A stretch of 64,000 bases of DNA from the NCBI GenBank assembly GCA_003508835.1, contig PUFA01000143.1, forward strand, positions 496,001-560,000, written 5' to 3'. Under the pieces are notes generated by a model, which made no database searches, had not been told where the DNA came from, and saw only the letters and a list, made by a program, of their open reading frames with translations. Both the position numbers and the translations under genes were made by a program. Origin of the DNA: Eonycteris spelaea (Eukaryota; Chordata; Mammalia; Chiroptera; Pteropodidae). Below, one piece after another: positions 45,898 through 57,300 of the stretch. The first letter of the stretch is position 1; each line of letters starts with the position of its first letter.

Positions 45898-45919
45898 ACT
45901 TATTATTATTATTTTTAGT

Positions 45920-47187
45920 AGTAGTCATTGGATTAACTTGAGTGTGTCTCCAGATAATATTTGTGAGGCCAGCTTAATAGAATGTTATTACTGATCTTAG
46001 TGGCACAACTGACCAATATGCCAGAGATTAAAATTCAGATTGTGATGATGTGCTCAATACAGTTCGCTGTATGGAAGACCAAAAGTAAGATGTTTTTCAT
46101 GGTTCATTTAGTTGCATCTGAGATGAGTTTTTGAACAGAGGTTAGTTGCAGGGATCACAAAAACTGGGGCCCTATAGTTAAATTTGGCAACAAAAGCTTT
46201 AATTAACAAAAATTATATTGATAAGAAGCAGATTTGAATATTATAGGCAGCACACATACTCTCAAGTTTGCCATAGTCTTTACTACTTTGACATTTTACC
46301 TGCCTTATCCCTAAAGCATTTTGAATTTGTAAACTTTATGGAAATACTTGAGAAATCCATTTGGAAGATGTTTTAAGGGCATGAATATATGCACATTTGT
46401 ATGTGTGTGTATATATATAGGTACATAATTTGGCTGCTAGTTTTCAGATTTCAAAATAATATGGTTAAAGCAGCTCAAATAAAAAAGAACTTACAACAAA
46501 TTTTATAGTACATTTCTGTGGTCGTAAAAAAATTTATTTTTTTCATCATGTAGTCTTCTGTTTACTCTTATGTAGTCTTATTCTTACGATTTACTTAGCT
46601 GAAAATGGAAGTCAGAGGGCATCGGCTCACAAAAGCTGGAGTTCCTCTAAAAATGTGTATATCATTGGGTTACATGAAGTTGCTCTTCTGTTATGAGGGT
46701 ACTATAATGTCCTTTAGGGAAAGAGCAGAATAGTTTCTTGTCTGGAAAATTTGAACACTAGCTGGAGTAAATGAATGTTGTCTGGCAGAATGATGAGGCT
46801 CAAACATATTTTGTAGACACCTGCCCATTAAATATATGTTAGACACAGTCCTTTTGCTCTCAGTGGCCCTGGGCAGATCTAATTTCTTTTCCAATTACCT
46901 ATTGTGAAATACTCTAAGAAAGTAACTAGTTATCTCGAAGTTCCTAATGTAAAGGAAGAAAATGATGAATAGAGCTGGACGTGATACTAATACTAAAAAG
47001 AAAATTTTTACAAGTTTGTATAATGATTTCTGTAGCCAGAGACCATAGAAAGAAATAGCACTTAAGGTGGGGAAAAAGCTGTAAAAAGGAAATGTGGACC
47101 GACAGTGGTAGGACAATGCAGGGACACATCTGATCTTTTGTTGACATGACCCCTTTAAAAGAAGGTTATTCCTGACCAAAAGTCAAT
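45920..47187. other. unassigned AT-rich sequence
   Basis: Contains a GTGTGTATATAT patch at about 46399-46420. Minus-strand open frames at 46691-46894 and 46895-47179 are adjacent but match nothing I know. Confidence 0.4.
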
Positions 47188-47189
47188 TA

Positions 47190-47818
47190 CAGTAATGTGC
47201 TACCTAACAGGGTATATTATTCTCGAAATGTGTTGTTGGAAGTTTTGTCCTGTGTAAACATCATAGGTGCATTTATACAAGCCTACACGATATAGCATTC
47301 TACACACCTAGGCTCTATAGTGTAGTCTATTGCTCTTAGACTACAAGCCTGTATAGAACATTACTGTACAAAACAAAGGAAATTAAATCTAGCACAAGAG
47401 AAAATGATGCAATCAAGAGACACGATAAATGAGATATATGAGGCTGTTGCCAGCATAACATGGCAGATTATTTTACAGAAAACTCTCTTTTTTTAAAATC
47501 AGTAGAAAGAGTACACCCTAAAACATAATAAATAGTATGGTAAATACATAAAGCAGGAACATAGTCATTTAGACCCATTATCAGGTATTATATACTGTAC
47601 ATAATTATATGTGCTATACTTTTATAAAACTGACAGTATAGTAGGTTTGTTTACATCGGCATACCACAAACACATGAATAATGCATTTTGCAAGGGTGTT
47701 ACAACAGCTACGATGTCATTAGGTGATAGGAAAATTTCAGTTTCATTATAATCTTATGGGACTATCTATGTACATGTGATTCATTGTTGACTGAAATATC
47801 CTATGTAGTACATGACTG
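47190..47818 (+). mobile_element. non-autonomous Tigger-type (mariner superfamily) transposon, both ends intact
   Basis: TA at 47188-47189 and TA at 47819-47820 flank the element. The left end CAGTAATGTGCTAC and the right end, read backwards CAGTCATGTACTAC, form the terminal inverted repeat. The interior includes TACACACCTAGGCT near the left and ATCTTATGGGACTAT near the right, as in Tigger-type elements I know. It is 629 bases, with no transposase frame. The orientation label is arbitrary. Confidence 0.85.
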
Positions 47819-47820
47819 TA

Positions 47821-48193
47821 GTGCCACCTGACTCTATGTGTGGACTTGAACTTTTGCTTCTAATCTTGTTCGGCACCTTCCCACTTGCCTTCAAACTCCA
47901 ACTTTAGTCAGGCATGGTTGAACATTTGTCTGCCTGTTCTTTAGTCTGCCTGCCACACTTTTGCCTGTCTGGCCTTCTTCCTTTCCTCTATGTAATACAG
48001 AGAACCAAATTTGGATCATGTACTGTGCATAGTTTTGAGATAGAAAAAAGATAGCAACCTTACTTTTTCAAGGTTTATAGTGAAAGAGACAGAGCCACAT
48101 GTAGGTAATAACATAGAAAAAAAATACAAAGAACTATGAAAAAATGGAGGACTCTATTACTGATATCTACATAACAAAATGTGTTTACATACA
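47821..48193. other. unassigned sequence
   Basis: No confident feature. Confidence 0.4.
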
Positions 48194-49395
48194 TCATCTT
48201 GCCTCATTTCCCCATTTTCCTGTAATGCAGTCAATATTCTCTCTAACTGGAAGGCGAGGAGGTAGAGGCTTATAGGTGAAAAAAGAAACAGTGTGTGGAA
48301 GGTTTAAAAGCTGTAAATGCACTAAGATTGGGAAAAAAACGCTAAAGAAAGGAAAAAGATTCTCTTCCATTTGAAACAAAAGAAATAACAAATAGGACCA
48401 TTATCGGGAGGTTTAATGTTAAAATGATATACAGAAACTGAAATTATTATAGTTCTATTTGACTTCTATAGTCTCTATAAAAGAATAAAAGTATATCAAG
48501 TGACAAATCTCCTGAAGAGACACCTTTGATAAATCAACCATTTTAAAGGAAAGAGGGCAAAACTAGGATATTTATGAGGTTTTTAGGGGTCTGGTTTAAG
48601 AGAGGTCTTTCAATATGGAGCCTTGACTGGGACTGGGCAAAATTCATGATGTAGTTGTTTAAGATTGATGGTAAGGTGGATTTTGAAGGATAAACAATTG
48701 TGTAATGAGTCTGGTAGGGAGTCCTATTATCTGTGAAGGTGCTATTAACTCTGATGAGGGTAGTGCAATTGTTCATTGTTTGGAGAAATGGATTTTCAGA
48801 ATGTTCCTGAAACAAAAAGCAATGCAACTTCTTGGAAAACATCTTGGCAAAATTTTCATTGACTGGTAAAGTCATATTAATGCATAAAGGTGAATAGTAA
48901 AGTCATGTTAAAATGGACAGTGTTGCAGATGGTTTTCCTTCTCAACACAAGCAGGAAAAGTAAAAAATACCATTAGAAGTTAACAGAAGTTCAAGATAAA
49001 TAGGAAAAATAAAATGAAATTAAGTATATTAAAAAATTTTTAATTCTTGACAACGCAGAGGAATTACATCTATAAATGCTTTCTTGTAGACATGTAAACT
49101 TGTAGATGTTTTGATGTTTTTTCAAAAATGTTCCCAATAATCCAAAAGCAATTAAAGAGAAATAAGGGAAATGGCAGAATGCCAGAAATGAACTACATTT
49201 GCCTAGATTTTTAGAAAGGCAACATGGCTTGGTAAGGTTGACGTTGATCCCATATAATACTTTAGACTGCACATAGAGGTGCTTGATTTGATGATCATAT
49301 ACATTTACTAGGCATTGGGAATTCCATGAGAAAGTTATACCTGTTGGTTCTTTCTTCAGAATAAATTCAGAATCTGAACTATTTTCTAAAAACAA
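48194..49395 (-). other. three successive minus-strand open stretches, unidentified
   Basis: Open frames of 134 (49395-48991), 110 (48875-48543) and 65 (48391-48194) codons follow each other on one strand in different frames. The first two are among the longest in the window. I recognise no domain. The middle one is rich in Asn, Thr and Ser and the first has a hydrophobic stretch near its middle. Chance open frames of this size are expected about once in such AT-rich DNA, so a decayed coding element is only one possibility. Confidence 0.25.
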
Positions 49396-49419
49396 TTACA
49401 CTGTGTTATTTTGGCTTAA

Positions 49420-49830
49420 GCCAGCATCTCTTGTCTAGATCACAGCACCAGTTTTCTAAACTGGTCTTCCTACTTTTACCTTTGTCTCCCATGGTCCATT
49501 CTCATCATGACACTCAAAGTGATTCTTTTAAATCCCTTTAGGAAATCCCAAATAAGATACTGTTCATTCAACTGTTCAAAACTTTCAAATGTGTCACCTC
49601 AGAGCAAAATTCAAAATCCTTACATTAACCCATATGGTTCTCCAAGAGAGTCTGCATGATATGGCTCCTTGATACCCCACTGACCTCATTTTGCAATAAT
49701 TTCTATCCTCTGGCTCTTTGCAGCCAGAGTGGTATCTTGCATCTTCTTTCCTTTATTACTCAAGGTAAGATTTGTTCTTCCTGCTGCCATTCAGGAATCT
49801 GGGTCCCATCTTCTGAGTGTTCTTGTTTAT
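49420..49830 (+). mobile_element. L2 fragment, plus strand
   Basis: Contains TTTTCTAAACTGGTCTTCC, CAAAGTGATTCTTTTAAA, a CAAAATTCAAAATCCTTACATT block and a CATGATATGGCTCCTTG block in the order of the L2 3' part. Confidence 0.65.
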
Positions 49831-50499
49831 AAATCATTACCCCTTCTCTTCATTATAAACTTCTCCTCTTCCATTGATTCTTTGTCTTTAGCTTTTAGAG
49901 AGGTTCAGTTTTTGCTCATCTTAAAACAACTCCCTTTAAACCTGATGGCAAACTCTAGCTATTACCAAAGCCTTTCTTCTATTTCATAGCCTAACCTTGA
50001 ATTATCTCTATTCATGCTCTGTCCTTTTTATATTACTTTTATTCCTCATATCCCTAAAATCATGATTTCAAACCACCTCTTCATAAAATCTTTTTCTTTC
50101 AGTTCATTGATGACTTACTTTGATAAAACTAGATAGGCTCATACATTTAGTTTTCATTTTATGCAATCTCTCTAAAGCTCCTTTTAACAATTATCTCCCC
50201 TGTTGGCATCCATATAGTTCTTGTTCTGATTTCCTTCCATTGTGGCTGTTCCTCAGTTCTCTTGGTTTTCTCCTAACTGACTAAATGTATTTATTTCATA
50301 GGGCTGAAGTTTCCGATCAGCATGAAATAGATCCCAGAGCTCCCAGGCTGGTTGCCTGCAGCCACCTTGTCAGTTTATACCAGTGGGCTGAACAAATGTC
50401 TATGTTCCCTGACATGAAAAAGGCTTGAAAGCATTGCCTTGGAATCGCATCTTTAGCCCTCCCCATCTAAATACCCTTAGTGATCTTGTTCCTGCAAAT
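49831..50499. other. unassigned pyrimidine-rich sequence
   Basis: The left part may continue the preceding L2. The remainder is unrecognised. No gene. Confidence 0.4.
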
Positions 50500-50930
50500 G
50501 ATCCTATAGAGAGATGAATTCTAAATCTCTATCTCTATGTATCATTTCTTTGTTGAGTTCTAGATCAACATAATCTAACCAAACACCTCATCTTGGATAA
50601 TCCTCAAATTTAGCATGTTCAATATTAAACTTTTAATGTCCAATCCTGTTCCTCTCAGTGAATATCACCAACTATCTATAAATGTGGCAATAATTCTTAC
50701 TTTTAATTTCATTACTTCATATTTAATGATTTTGGTTTTGTTCTGTTATATATAGTCATTCCTTGTTATCACTCTGATGCCACTTTAGTTCCAGTCTTTA
50801 TAATTTTTTATCTGAACTACTGTGGGAGATTTTATTAGTGTTCACAACCTTTACAACTCTTCCTTATAGTTCCCTTTCCTGTAACAATCTTTCTTTTGGG
50901 AGGATTATACATTACTGCCTCAACAAATTC
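50500..50930 (+). mobile_element. L2 ORF2-end fragment, plus strand
   Basis: TTGAGTTCTAGATCAACATAATC, then TTAGCATGTTCAATATTAAAC and a TTTTATCTGAACTACTGTG block follow the L2 body in order. Very diverged. Confidence 0.5.
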
Positions 50931-50999
50931 AAACAGTATGATCTAGGATTTGCTTTGACTGAGGAAATGCGAATGGAAGTTACTCAGAGTTAACCACGC

Positions 51000-51710
51000 T
51001 GAAAAGTTTGAGGGCACAATCCTTTAGGCTACCAATTCCTCTTAAAACTTTTGACACGAATAGCAAAAAATTAGTGTTCAACTACAAAGTTTGAGGAAAG
51101 AGTCTACACAAGACCATCATTATTTCTGACACCCAATGCAAGTTTAGGGGTTCCCCAAACCACTCTCAGGTTTGACAGTTGCTAGAAAAACTCAAAGAAC
51201 TTGTTGAAAGCTATTCTACTCATGGTTATAGTTTATTACAGAAAAAATATGCAGGTGAAAAATCAGACAAAAGAAGACATGCGTAGAGTGGAGACTGGTA
51301 GGGTTCAAGATGCAAAGCTTTCACTCTGTTCAGTATGTGTCACCCTTCCAGAATCAATGTGAGATAATTTGCATGGAGTATTGCCAACCAAGGAGGTTCA
51401 CATGAGCTTTTAGTTTAGTGTTTTCATTGAGGTTCTATTACATAGGTGTGATTTATTGATTGATTGCTCATGTGTTTGACACAGAGTACTTATCCTAAAT
51501 CACATGTTTTTCTTTCTGACGTAGTCAGCTCCCATTTTCAGACTATTGAGCATGGTTGGCCCCTCCCTAAGGGTTATGTGACCAGCCTCTGTCCTAAATA
51601 AAGACATTCCTATTAGGTAGGACATAGGGTACTTACCAGAAGCCAGTGGCAAAGGCCAGATCTCTCTTGGGCAAAGGCAAATTCTTTCCTAGACAGAAGT
51701 GAAGTGGATC
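51000..51710 (+). repeat. LTR-like segment, probably ERVL class
   Basis: The order CATGGAGTATTGCCAACCAAG, GTTTTCATTGAGGTTCTATTACATAGG, TGATTGATTGC, then TGGTTGGCCCCTCCC and a TATGTGACCAGCC block is that of an old solo LTR I have seen in other mammals but cannot name. Edges and target duplication were not found. Confidence 0.5.
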
Positions 51711-53789
51711 ACTGCTGAGCAGCAGCTTTAAACACCAGGGTGGGATTTGCAGTATTTTTTCCCCCTCTTCCACCTGATTGGCAATATCCCAGGTAAATTA
51801 GTCTGGATCTGGAGTGAAGATGGTTTGGAGCTGGTGTGCAGCTGACCCAACATGACCATGTAACATGAACAAGAAGTAAACTTTGATGTTTGTAGGCCCC
51901 TGAAATTTAGGGATTGTTTGTTACCATAACATTACTTTAAAAATGGGATCAGTTTCTGAATGAAATGATTGGCATTTGCCTCTCCCTTTTTTTGGACTTT
52001 AATCTGCTAGACCTGACTGAGCCCAGGCAACACAGAAGCGTGTGCTTCCATTTGCCACTGAGAAATAGATTAAGAAGCACAGATTTTTATCAGGTTCATC
52101 AAATTCTTGCTTGCATAGTTCCAGCTTCTCCAGTTAGGGAGAGTTAAGGGTCCTGTCCCTGACTTACACAGCTTGTGGCCAAGCGGAGAAGCTGGAACCA
52201 AGTGAGCAGAAATCTATTCAAAAGAATAAAGCTGATCATGGATTCTGAATCTCCTTTGGCTGCTCATATCCTCTCTCAAAGAGTTAAGAACCCAGAAATG
52301 GAAAGATGTTTGCTTAACACCCCAACACTGTGTACCAGGGAGGGCTAAATATGTTGATGTCAGTACTTGCTGGTGGACAGGACTGGGGCAGATAAAATTG
52401 ATAGTTCAAGTAGATCTCATTGTTAGTTCATTTGTAATTAAAAAAAGAGACTATTCCAAGAACAGAAAATGGAAAACAATCTGCTTGCTATTAAAGCAGA
52501 CAAGAAGGATCTAGTGGGGTGTTCTAGGAAACAATAAACATTTTGGTTTAATCAGTTCATCATCTTTTAAGATGAGATCAGTTAATGGATGAGGCAGTTG
52601 GCATTTTCAAAGAGTCTAAGACTGTCACATACACAGCTAAGGAAGCCAGAAAGTGGCTCATGGGCTGGCTATCGCTCAGCCCATCAAGAGGGTGAGAGAG
52701 CCTCTGAGAGAGGAGCTGGAGTGGTGGATGGCTCCGAAGAGGAGGCAAAGAGTCTGTATTTGATCTAGGAGGTAAAATGACAAAGTAGTTGAAGCAGTTC
52801 ACATAAGAATTAATTTCCAGGAATACAAAATATTGAGCAAATTGTCTCTTTTCCTGAATCAACAGATAAGATAGGAACTGTAGTAATACATCTCCAAGGA
52901 TGAACAGTTTATTCCCACGGGTACTTTATTTACTGAAAAGTAAATCTCACTGAGAACGTGGCTGGAAATATCTTTTCACTTACTATGCTCTCTGCCTGCT
53001 TTGCCTTTAATAGAAAAAAAAAAGCGCCAAGAATGTTATAAAATAAAGCAAAAGACTATACAGCCACTCATGAGTTCTGGAGGAACATTTATAATGATAA
53101 CTGTAGACAGAAGATCATTCTTTCAGGGATGATGGTCACCAGGCTCCTTGCTGATGTGGAATAGAACAGTACTGTGCAACCTGGGGCCAATGCTGCCTAT
53201 GAAGTGCAGGGACATTCAATGGGGAGGAAAGAAAATATGGACAGAAAGAAAATATCCAACAGAAATTTTTTTTTTAAAGGGTAGAAAGTATGTTGAGCAA
53301 TTCATTAACCTGAGAACTACAATTTACTTTGTTACTTTTTCTTTCCTTCTTCAGCACCAAACACACTTCTGCTTCTGTCTCCTTAACCACACCAACCCTA
53401 TCTCTGGGCAGAGACCACCACCAGAACTGCCTTTAGAAACATGAGATAGTTTTGTAAAACTGGTGGAGGACTGGCAATGACAGAGGCAGAACAGCCATCA
53501 TAAAATAAATAGATGTAGAGTGGCTGTCTTCTTGTCAGGTGACAATCTTCATTGACATGCACTGGGTTTAGTGCAGAACTTAGACCTTCCTTCTTTCCTT
53601 TTTTATTTTTTTCTTCTTTGACTGAAAGGCAATAAGAGCAGATCGTGAGGCGAGCTGTGGAGAGTTTGAAGCTATCAAATGACTCACATGCTTCAAAATA
53701 TTCCCTCTTCAGGTTTGTTTTTAGAATCTGAAAGATACTTTTCATGCCATTAAAATTTCTTCAGTGTAGAGAAAAAACTATTCTAAGAC
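51711..53789. other. unassigned non-coding sequence
   Basis: About 2.1 kb without a recognised repeat or gene, one of the longest unexplained stretches in the window. Open frames on either strand match nothing I know. An A run followed by GCGCC lies near 53017-53030, and a T run at 53265-53275. Confidence 0.4.
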
Positions 53790-54240
53790 GTGACTACTGT
53801 CAGACCCTTGTGCTAGATCTGGTTAGATCTGGGGGCAGAACAGAAATTGCTTCACAAAAATTACCTTAGAGACTATCTGATCTACCTCTCTCTTATACCC
53901 CACTGGGCACTGGTTTGTGCTGGTTTCTGGAACAGGCTGTTGCTTTTCCGGAGGAAACATGATAGGTGCTTTCCCCTTACCTGGGGTGCCTTTTGCTCCA
54001 GGATCCTTGTCCATCCTACCCTGTCCTATATAACCCTTAAAGCCTGCCCATAGGAAGGCAGATATTCATGGCCTTTCCTGGCCCAGGACATGCCTCCCAT
54101 GTAAGTTCCTTTAATAAACTCTAATGTAATCAGGTTGTCAGCCTCTTTCTCTGCTCTCTTGGTCCCAGGAAATTTTCCAACAACTTTTTGCCAGCCTGCT
54201 AAAGACATGCATGTTTGACTAAGCCAAGCCATGGAGCCAT
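53790..54240 (+). repeat. solo LTR-like segment with TATA box and polyadenylation signal
   Basis: TATATAA (54027-54033) is followed 80 bases later by AATAAA (54113-54118) in a TTCCTTTAATAAACTC context, and then by a CTCTTTCTCTGCTCTCTTGGTCCC stretch. This is the promoter-to-polyA spacing of a retroviral LTR. Edges are approximate and no internal retroviral sequence adjoins it. Confidence 0.6.
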
Positions 54241-54944
54241 GGTGTTATCTGGTGCAAGTTAATGTACTTGCTAAGTACAACACTCTCAGAATACCTGCTT
54301 CACCTCTTTGACATCACCTCTGTGAAGAAGCCCTAGGGAAGTGGACCACGGGGTGGGTAGGTTTTGACGGGTAAACTGAGGTCTGGAATATGAATGGACT
54401 CTTGTCAGAACCCAGTGAGGATGGTGGAAGCCTCTGGTCTAGGCCTGCACAAGGACATGATTTGTGTGAGCATACTTGTATCAGAAATACAGAAAGGGCA
54501 TACCCAGTATGCCAGCAAGTAAAGGAGAACTGAAATACACTTTCAAGAATGGAGGAGGAAGCAAAACAGTAAAAGAAGGCTGTTGGAGATCATTTTTCAC
54601 ATTATCTTTTGTGAAATTTAGTGGACACCTGTGTTTCTCTTAGATAAGGAATATTAATAGGAACATTAATATTCATCCTCCACAAATGAATCTTTCTCAA
54701 ACAGACTCAGGTCATACATACACAGTCTTTGTAAAACCATTCAGAGCATATCTATGTAAAATCCTCATCCACACAAAAAAATAAAAGAGTGATAGATAAA
54801 AAGGGGAGAATTTGTAAGATATTTTCTACTTTACAATTTTAAAATTTCTTACCTGGTATTATCACTTATTTCTTGACCATGCTACTTTAATTTATGAATT
54901 TTATTTCTTGTTCTTGTAGGATTTGTGTTTGCATGTATTTTTAA
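54241..54944. other. unassigned sequence
   Basis: No recognisable feature. Confidence 0.4.
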
Positions 54945-55290
54945 AACTAATAAACTTTATTTTTTAGAACAGTTATAAATTTATAGAAAAATTGATCAAG
55001 TAGTGCACAGATTCATGCACATGAATACCCTTTCTCCCCACAAGAGTTCTCCTATTATTAACATTTTGCATTAGTAATGTATATTTGTCACAATTAGTGC
55101 ACTGATATTGATATATTATTAATAACTAAATCCATAGTTTATATTAAGTTTTATTTTTTGTTTTGTACAGTTCTATGGGTTTTCGCAAATGTACGATGTT
55201 GTGTCCATTATTACAGTATAACACAGAATACTTTTACTGCCTCATAAACACTTGTGCTTCATCTGTTCTCCCTACTTGGAATTCTTTAAT
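54945..55290 (-). mobile_element. old L1 (L1M-type) fragment
   Basis: TCTCCTATTATTAACATTTTGCATTAG, then GTCACAATTAGTGCACTGATATTG and a GGGTTTTCGCAAATGTA block are in the order of an old mammalian L1 read on the minus strand. Confidence 0.6.
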
Positions 55291-56164
55291 TCAATATAAT
55301 GGGAAATGGAATAATCAATTTGATGGACATATGTGAATGTGACATATGAATATGTGTATAAGTATATGTGTTTATAAATATGCACACCCTCAGTCTTGTA
55401 TTTAAGTGACATAATTTCATCCTGGCTGCTTTCAAACTATCTCCAATAAAATAGGAAGTTGAATATATATAAAATATTTATGCTTCTGCCTTGTGTCTGA
55501 GGTGTTTTCTTTGATAGGACAATGCAACAGTATTATCATCTATCATTAAATCCATGGAAAGTCAAACTTACCACCTTGCTACTGTCATCATGATCCTTAT
55601 GATGTCCTTGTAAGGTCTGGATGTCATGGCAATCAATATTATATATTAGGATCCAGTGCTGCTGAAGTCCTTTAATAAATCAGGCATAATTGGCATATAT
55701 GGACTATAACGAATTAGAAGTTATTCAAGTGGAATGATTTTATATTGTGCAACATTAAGTATTAAATTTGTTTGTCTTGATCTTCCTGCAGTGTTGGTAT
55801 TCTTGTTTAGCTTTAAAAAGTTACATTTTAGTATCAAGTGCTTTTAAAATACCTATTTTGGATAATATATTGTGAAATGATTCTATGCATTATTTATCTT
55901 TTGCTTCTGACCATTAAATTAAAATTCTGGTGGGTTTAGGTCAGAGGAGAATGAGTTATAAGATGGTCTTTCCATTTTTTAGTGGATTGAAGATGCTTGC
56001 ACATCGCCTCTGTGTGGTCAGTCATGGTGTGTGTTAGCCCTTTGGATAGTTAATCATATGGGCTGGAAAGCATGTGACAGAAATTGTTGATCTACCCACC
56101 AACCTCTCATATTATCATTTTCATTGGCTATGAATCCAGGAAGGGAAGATGCTATTGTTATTGC
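55291..56164. other. unassigned AT-rich sequence
   Basis: No gene or confident repeat. Confidence 0.4.
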
Positions 56165-56321
56165 TACTTAAAGAGTAAGTAGAGGACCAGCAGATCCATC
56201 TTCTGGGAGTTTGTTAGAAATATGACTCTCAGGCCCCAACCCAGGCTGACTGAATCAGAATCTGCTTTTAATCACGATCCCCAGACAATTTGTGTGCATT
56301 GTAGGGTTTGAGAAGCACTGG
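56165..56321 (-). mobile_element. MER5A hAT (Charlie) element
   Basis: GTTTGTTAGAAATATGACTCTCAGGCCCC, CTGACTGAATCAGAATCTGC and a GGGTTTGAGAAGCACTG end match MER5A on the minus strand. The right terminus adjoins a MIR directly. Confidence 0.82.
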
Positions 56322-56545
56322 CTTGGTGGTTAAGAGCATGCATTTTGGAGTAGGATGGCCATGGGCTAAAACTGCAGCTTCGCTACTTTTTGGTGGTAGA
56401 AATTGGACAAGTTTCTCAGCCTTAGTTTCTTAATCCTGTAACATGGAAACAACTGTGTACTTACTTCTTAGGAGCATAATGACATAATAGATGTAAAGTG
56501 TTCAGCACAGGATCACATAGTAGTGCTTCTATCAGCTGTGATTAA
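56322..56545 (+). mobile_element. MIR SINE
   Basis: GGTGGTTAAGAGCATGCATTTTGGAG at the 5' end, then GGACAAGTTTCTCAGCCTTAGTTTC and GTAAAGTGTTCAGCACAGGATCACATAGTAG. This is a nearly full-length plus-strand MIR. Confidence 0.88.
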
Positions 56546-57109
56546 AACTGGTGGGAAGGCTAATGTGACAAAGGAATGCCAACATAAGTGAGAGAGAATG
56601 ACCAGTGGCTGCTCATAATAGGAGGTGTGATTCAATATCAGTAAAAATATGATGAGCACTATTAGAACTTAGGGGATGCTGAGAGAAGGAAAGGAGACAG
56701 CTTGATCAAATGTACTGGGTGAGTTACAGAGCCAGGATAACCTTCCTAGTATGTTTTAGTTTCCAAAGTATTTCAAAATATCTCAGGTATTCAGGAATCC
56801 AGTGTCATTGTCTCAGAAGATTTTCACAAAGTAAGACAGTAAATGAACAGATGAGAAAGAAAGTAGCCCATGATAGAATCACAGGAGGTCATGTTTGGAA
56901 GGAACCTGAAATATTATACAGCTCAAATTTCCATTTTATTTTTTAGTTCCCTCTAAGTTGTTTTCCATTCTACAGCTAAATACTACTCATGACTAAAAAC
57001 TTACCACTTATATTGAATCACTAAAACAGAGAACTGTTTTAGAAGTCAACTAACTTAGATACTTAATGCCCAACATAGACAAAAAACCAGAGAATTTCAA
57101 ACAAGTTAG
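56546..57109. other. unassigned sequence
   Basis: No gene or confident repeat. Confidence 0.4.
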
Positions 57110-57300
57110 GCATGTTTGCAACCACATTTCTTGAAGCATTTACTATGTTCTAGGCATCAGGTTAGGTACTGGGGATAAAAATCTGAATAAGACATAGAGA
57201 CCATACTTTTGCAGTTAATAATCTAGATAAGTGACAGATGTATAAACAATGATTATACATAACATTAGAAAGGCAATAATAGAAGAATGAATGAGCAAGT
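57110..57300 (-). mobile_element. L2 3' end
   Basis: CATTTACTATGTTCTAGGCATCAGG, then TACTGGGGATAAAAATCTGAATAAGACA follow the minus-strand L2 terminus. Confidence 0.7.

Noticed and set aside
45702..45941. poly-Phe and poly-Lys open frames
   Set aside because: Translation of the CTT microsatellite.
52578..53745. 94- and 115-codon minus-strand frames as exons
   Set aside because: No recognisable domain, no convincing splice sites, and lengths within chance for this composition.
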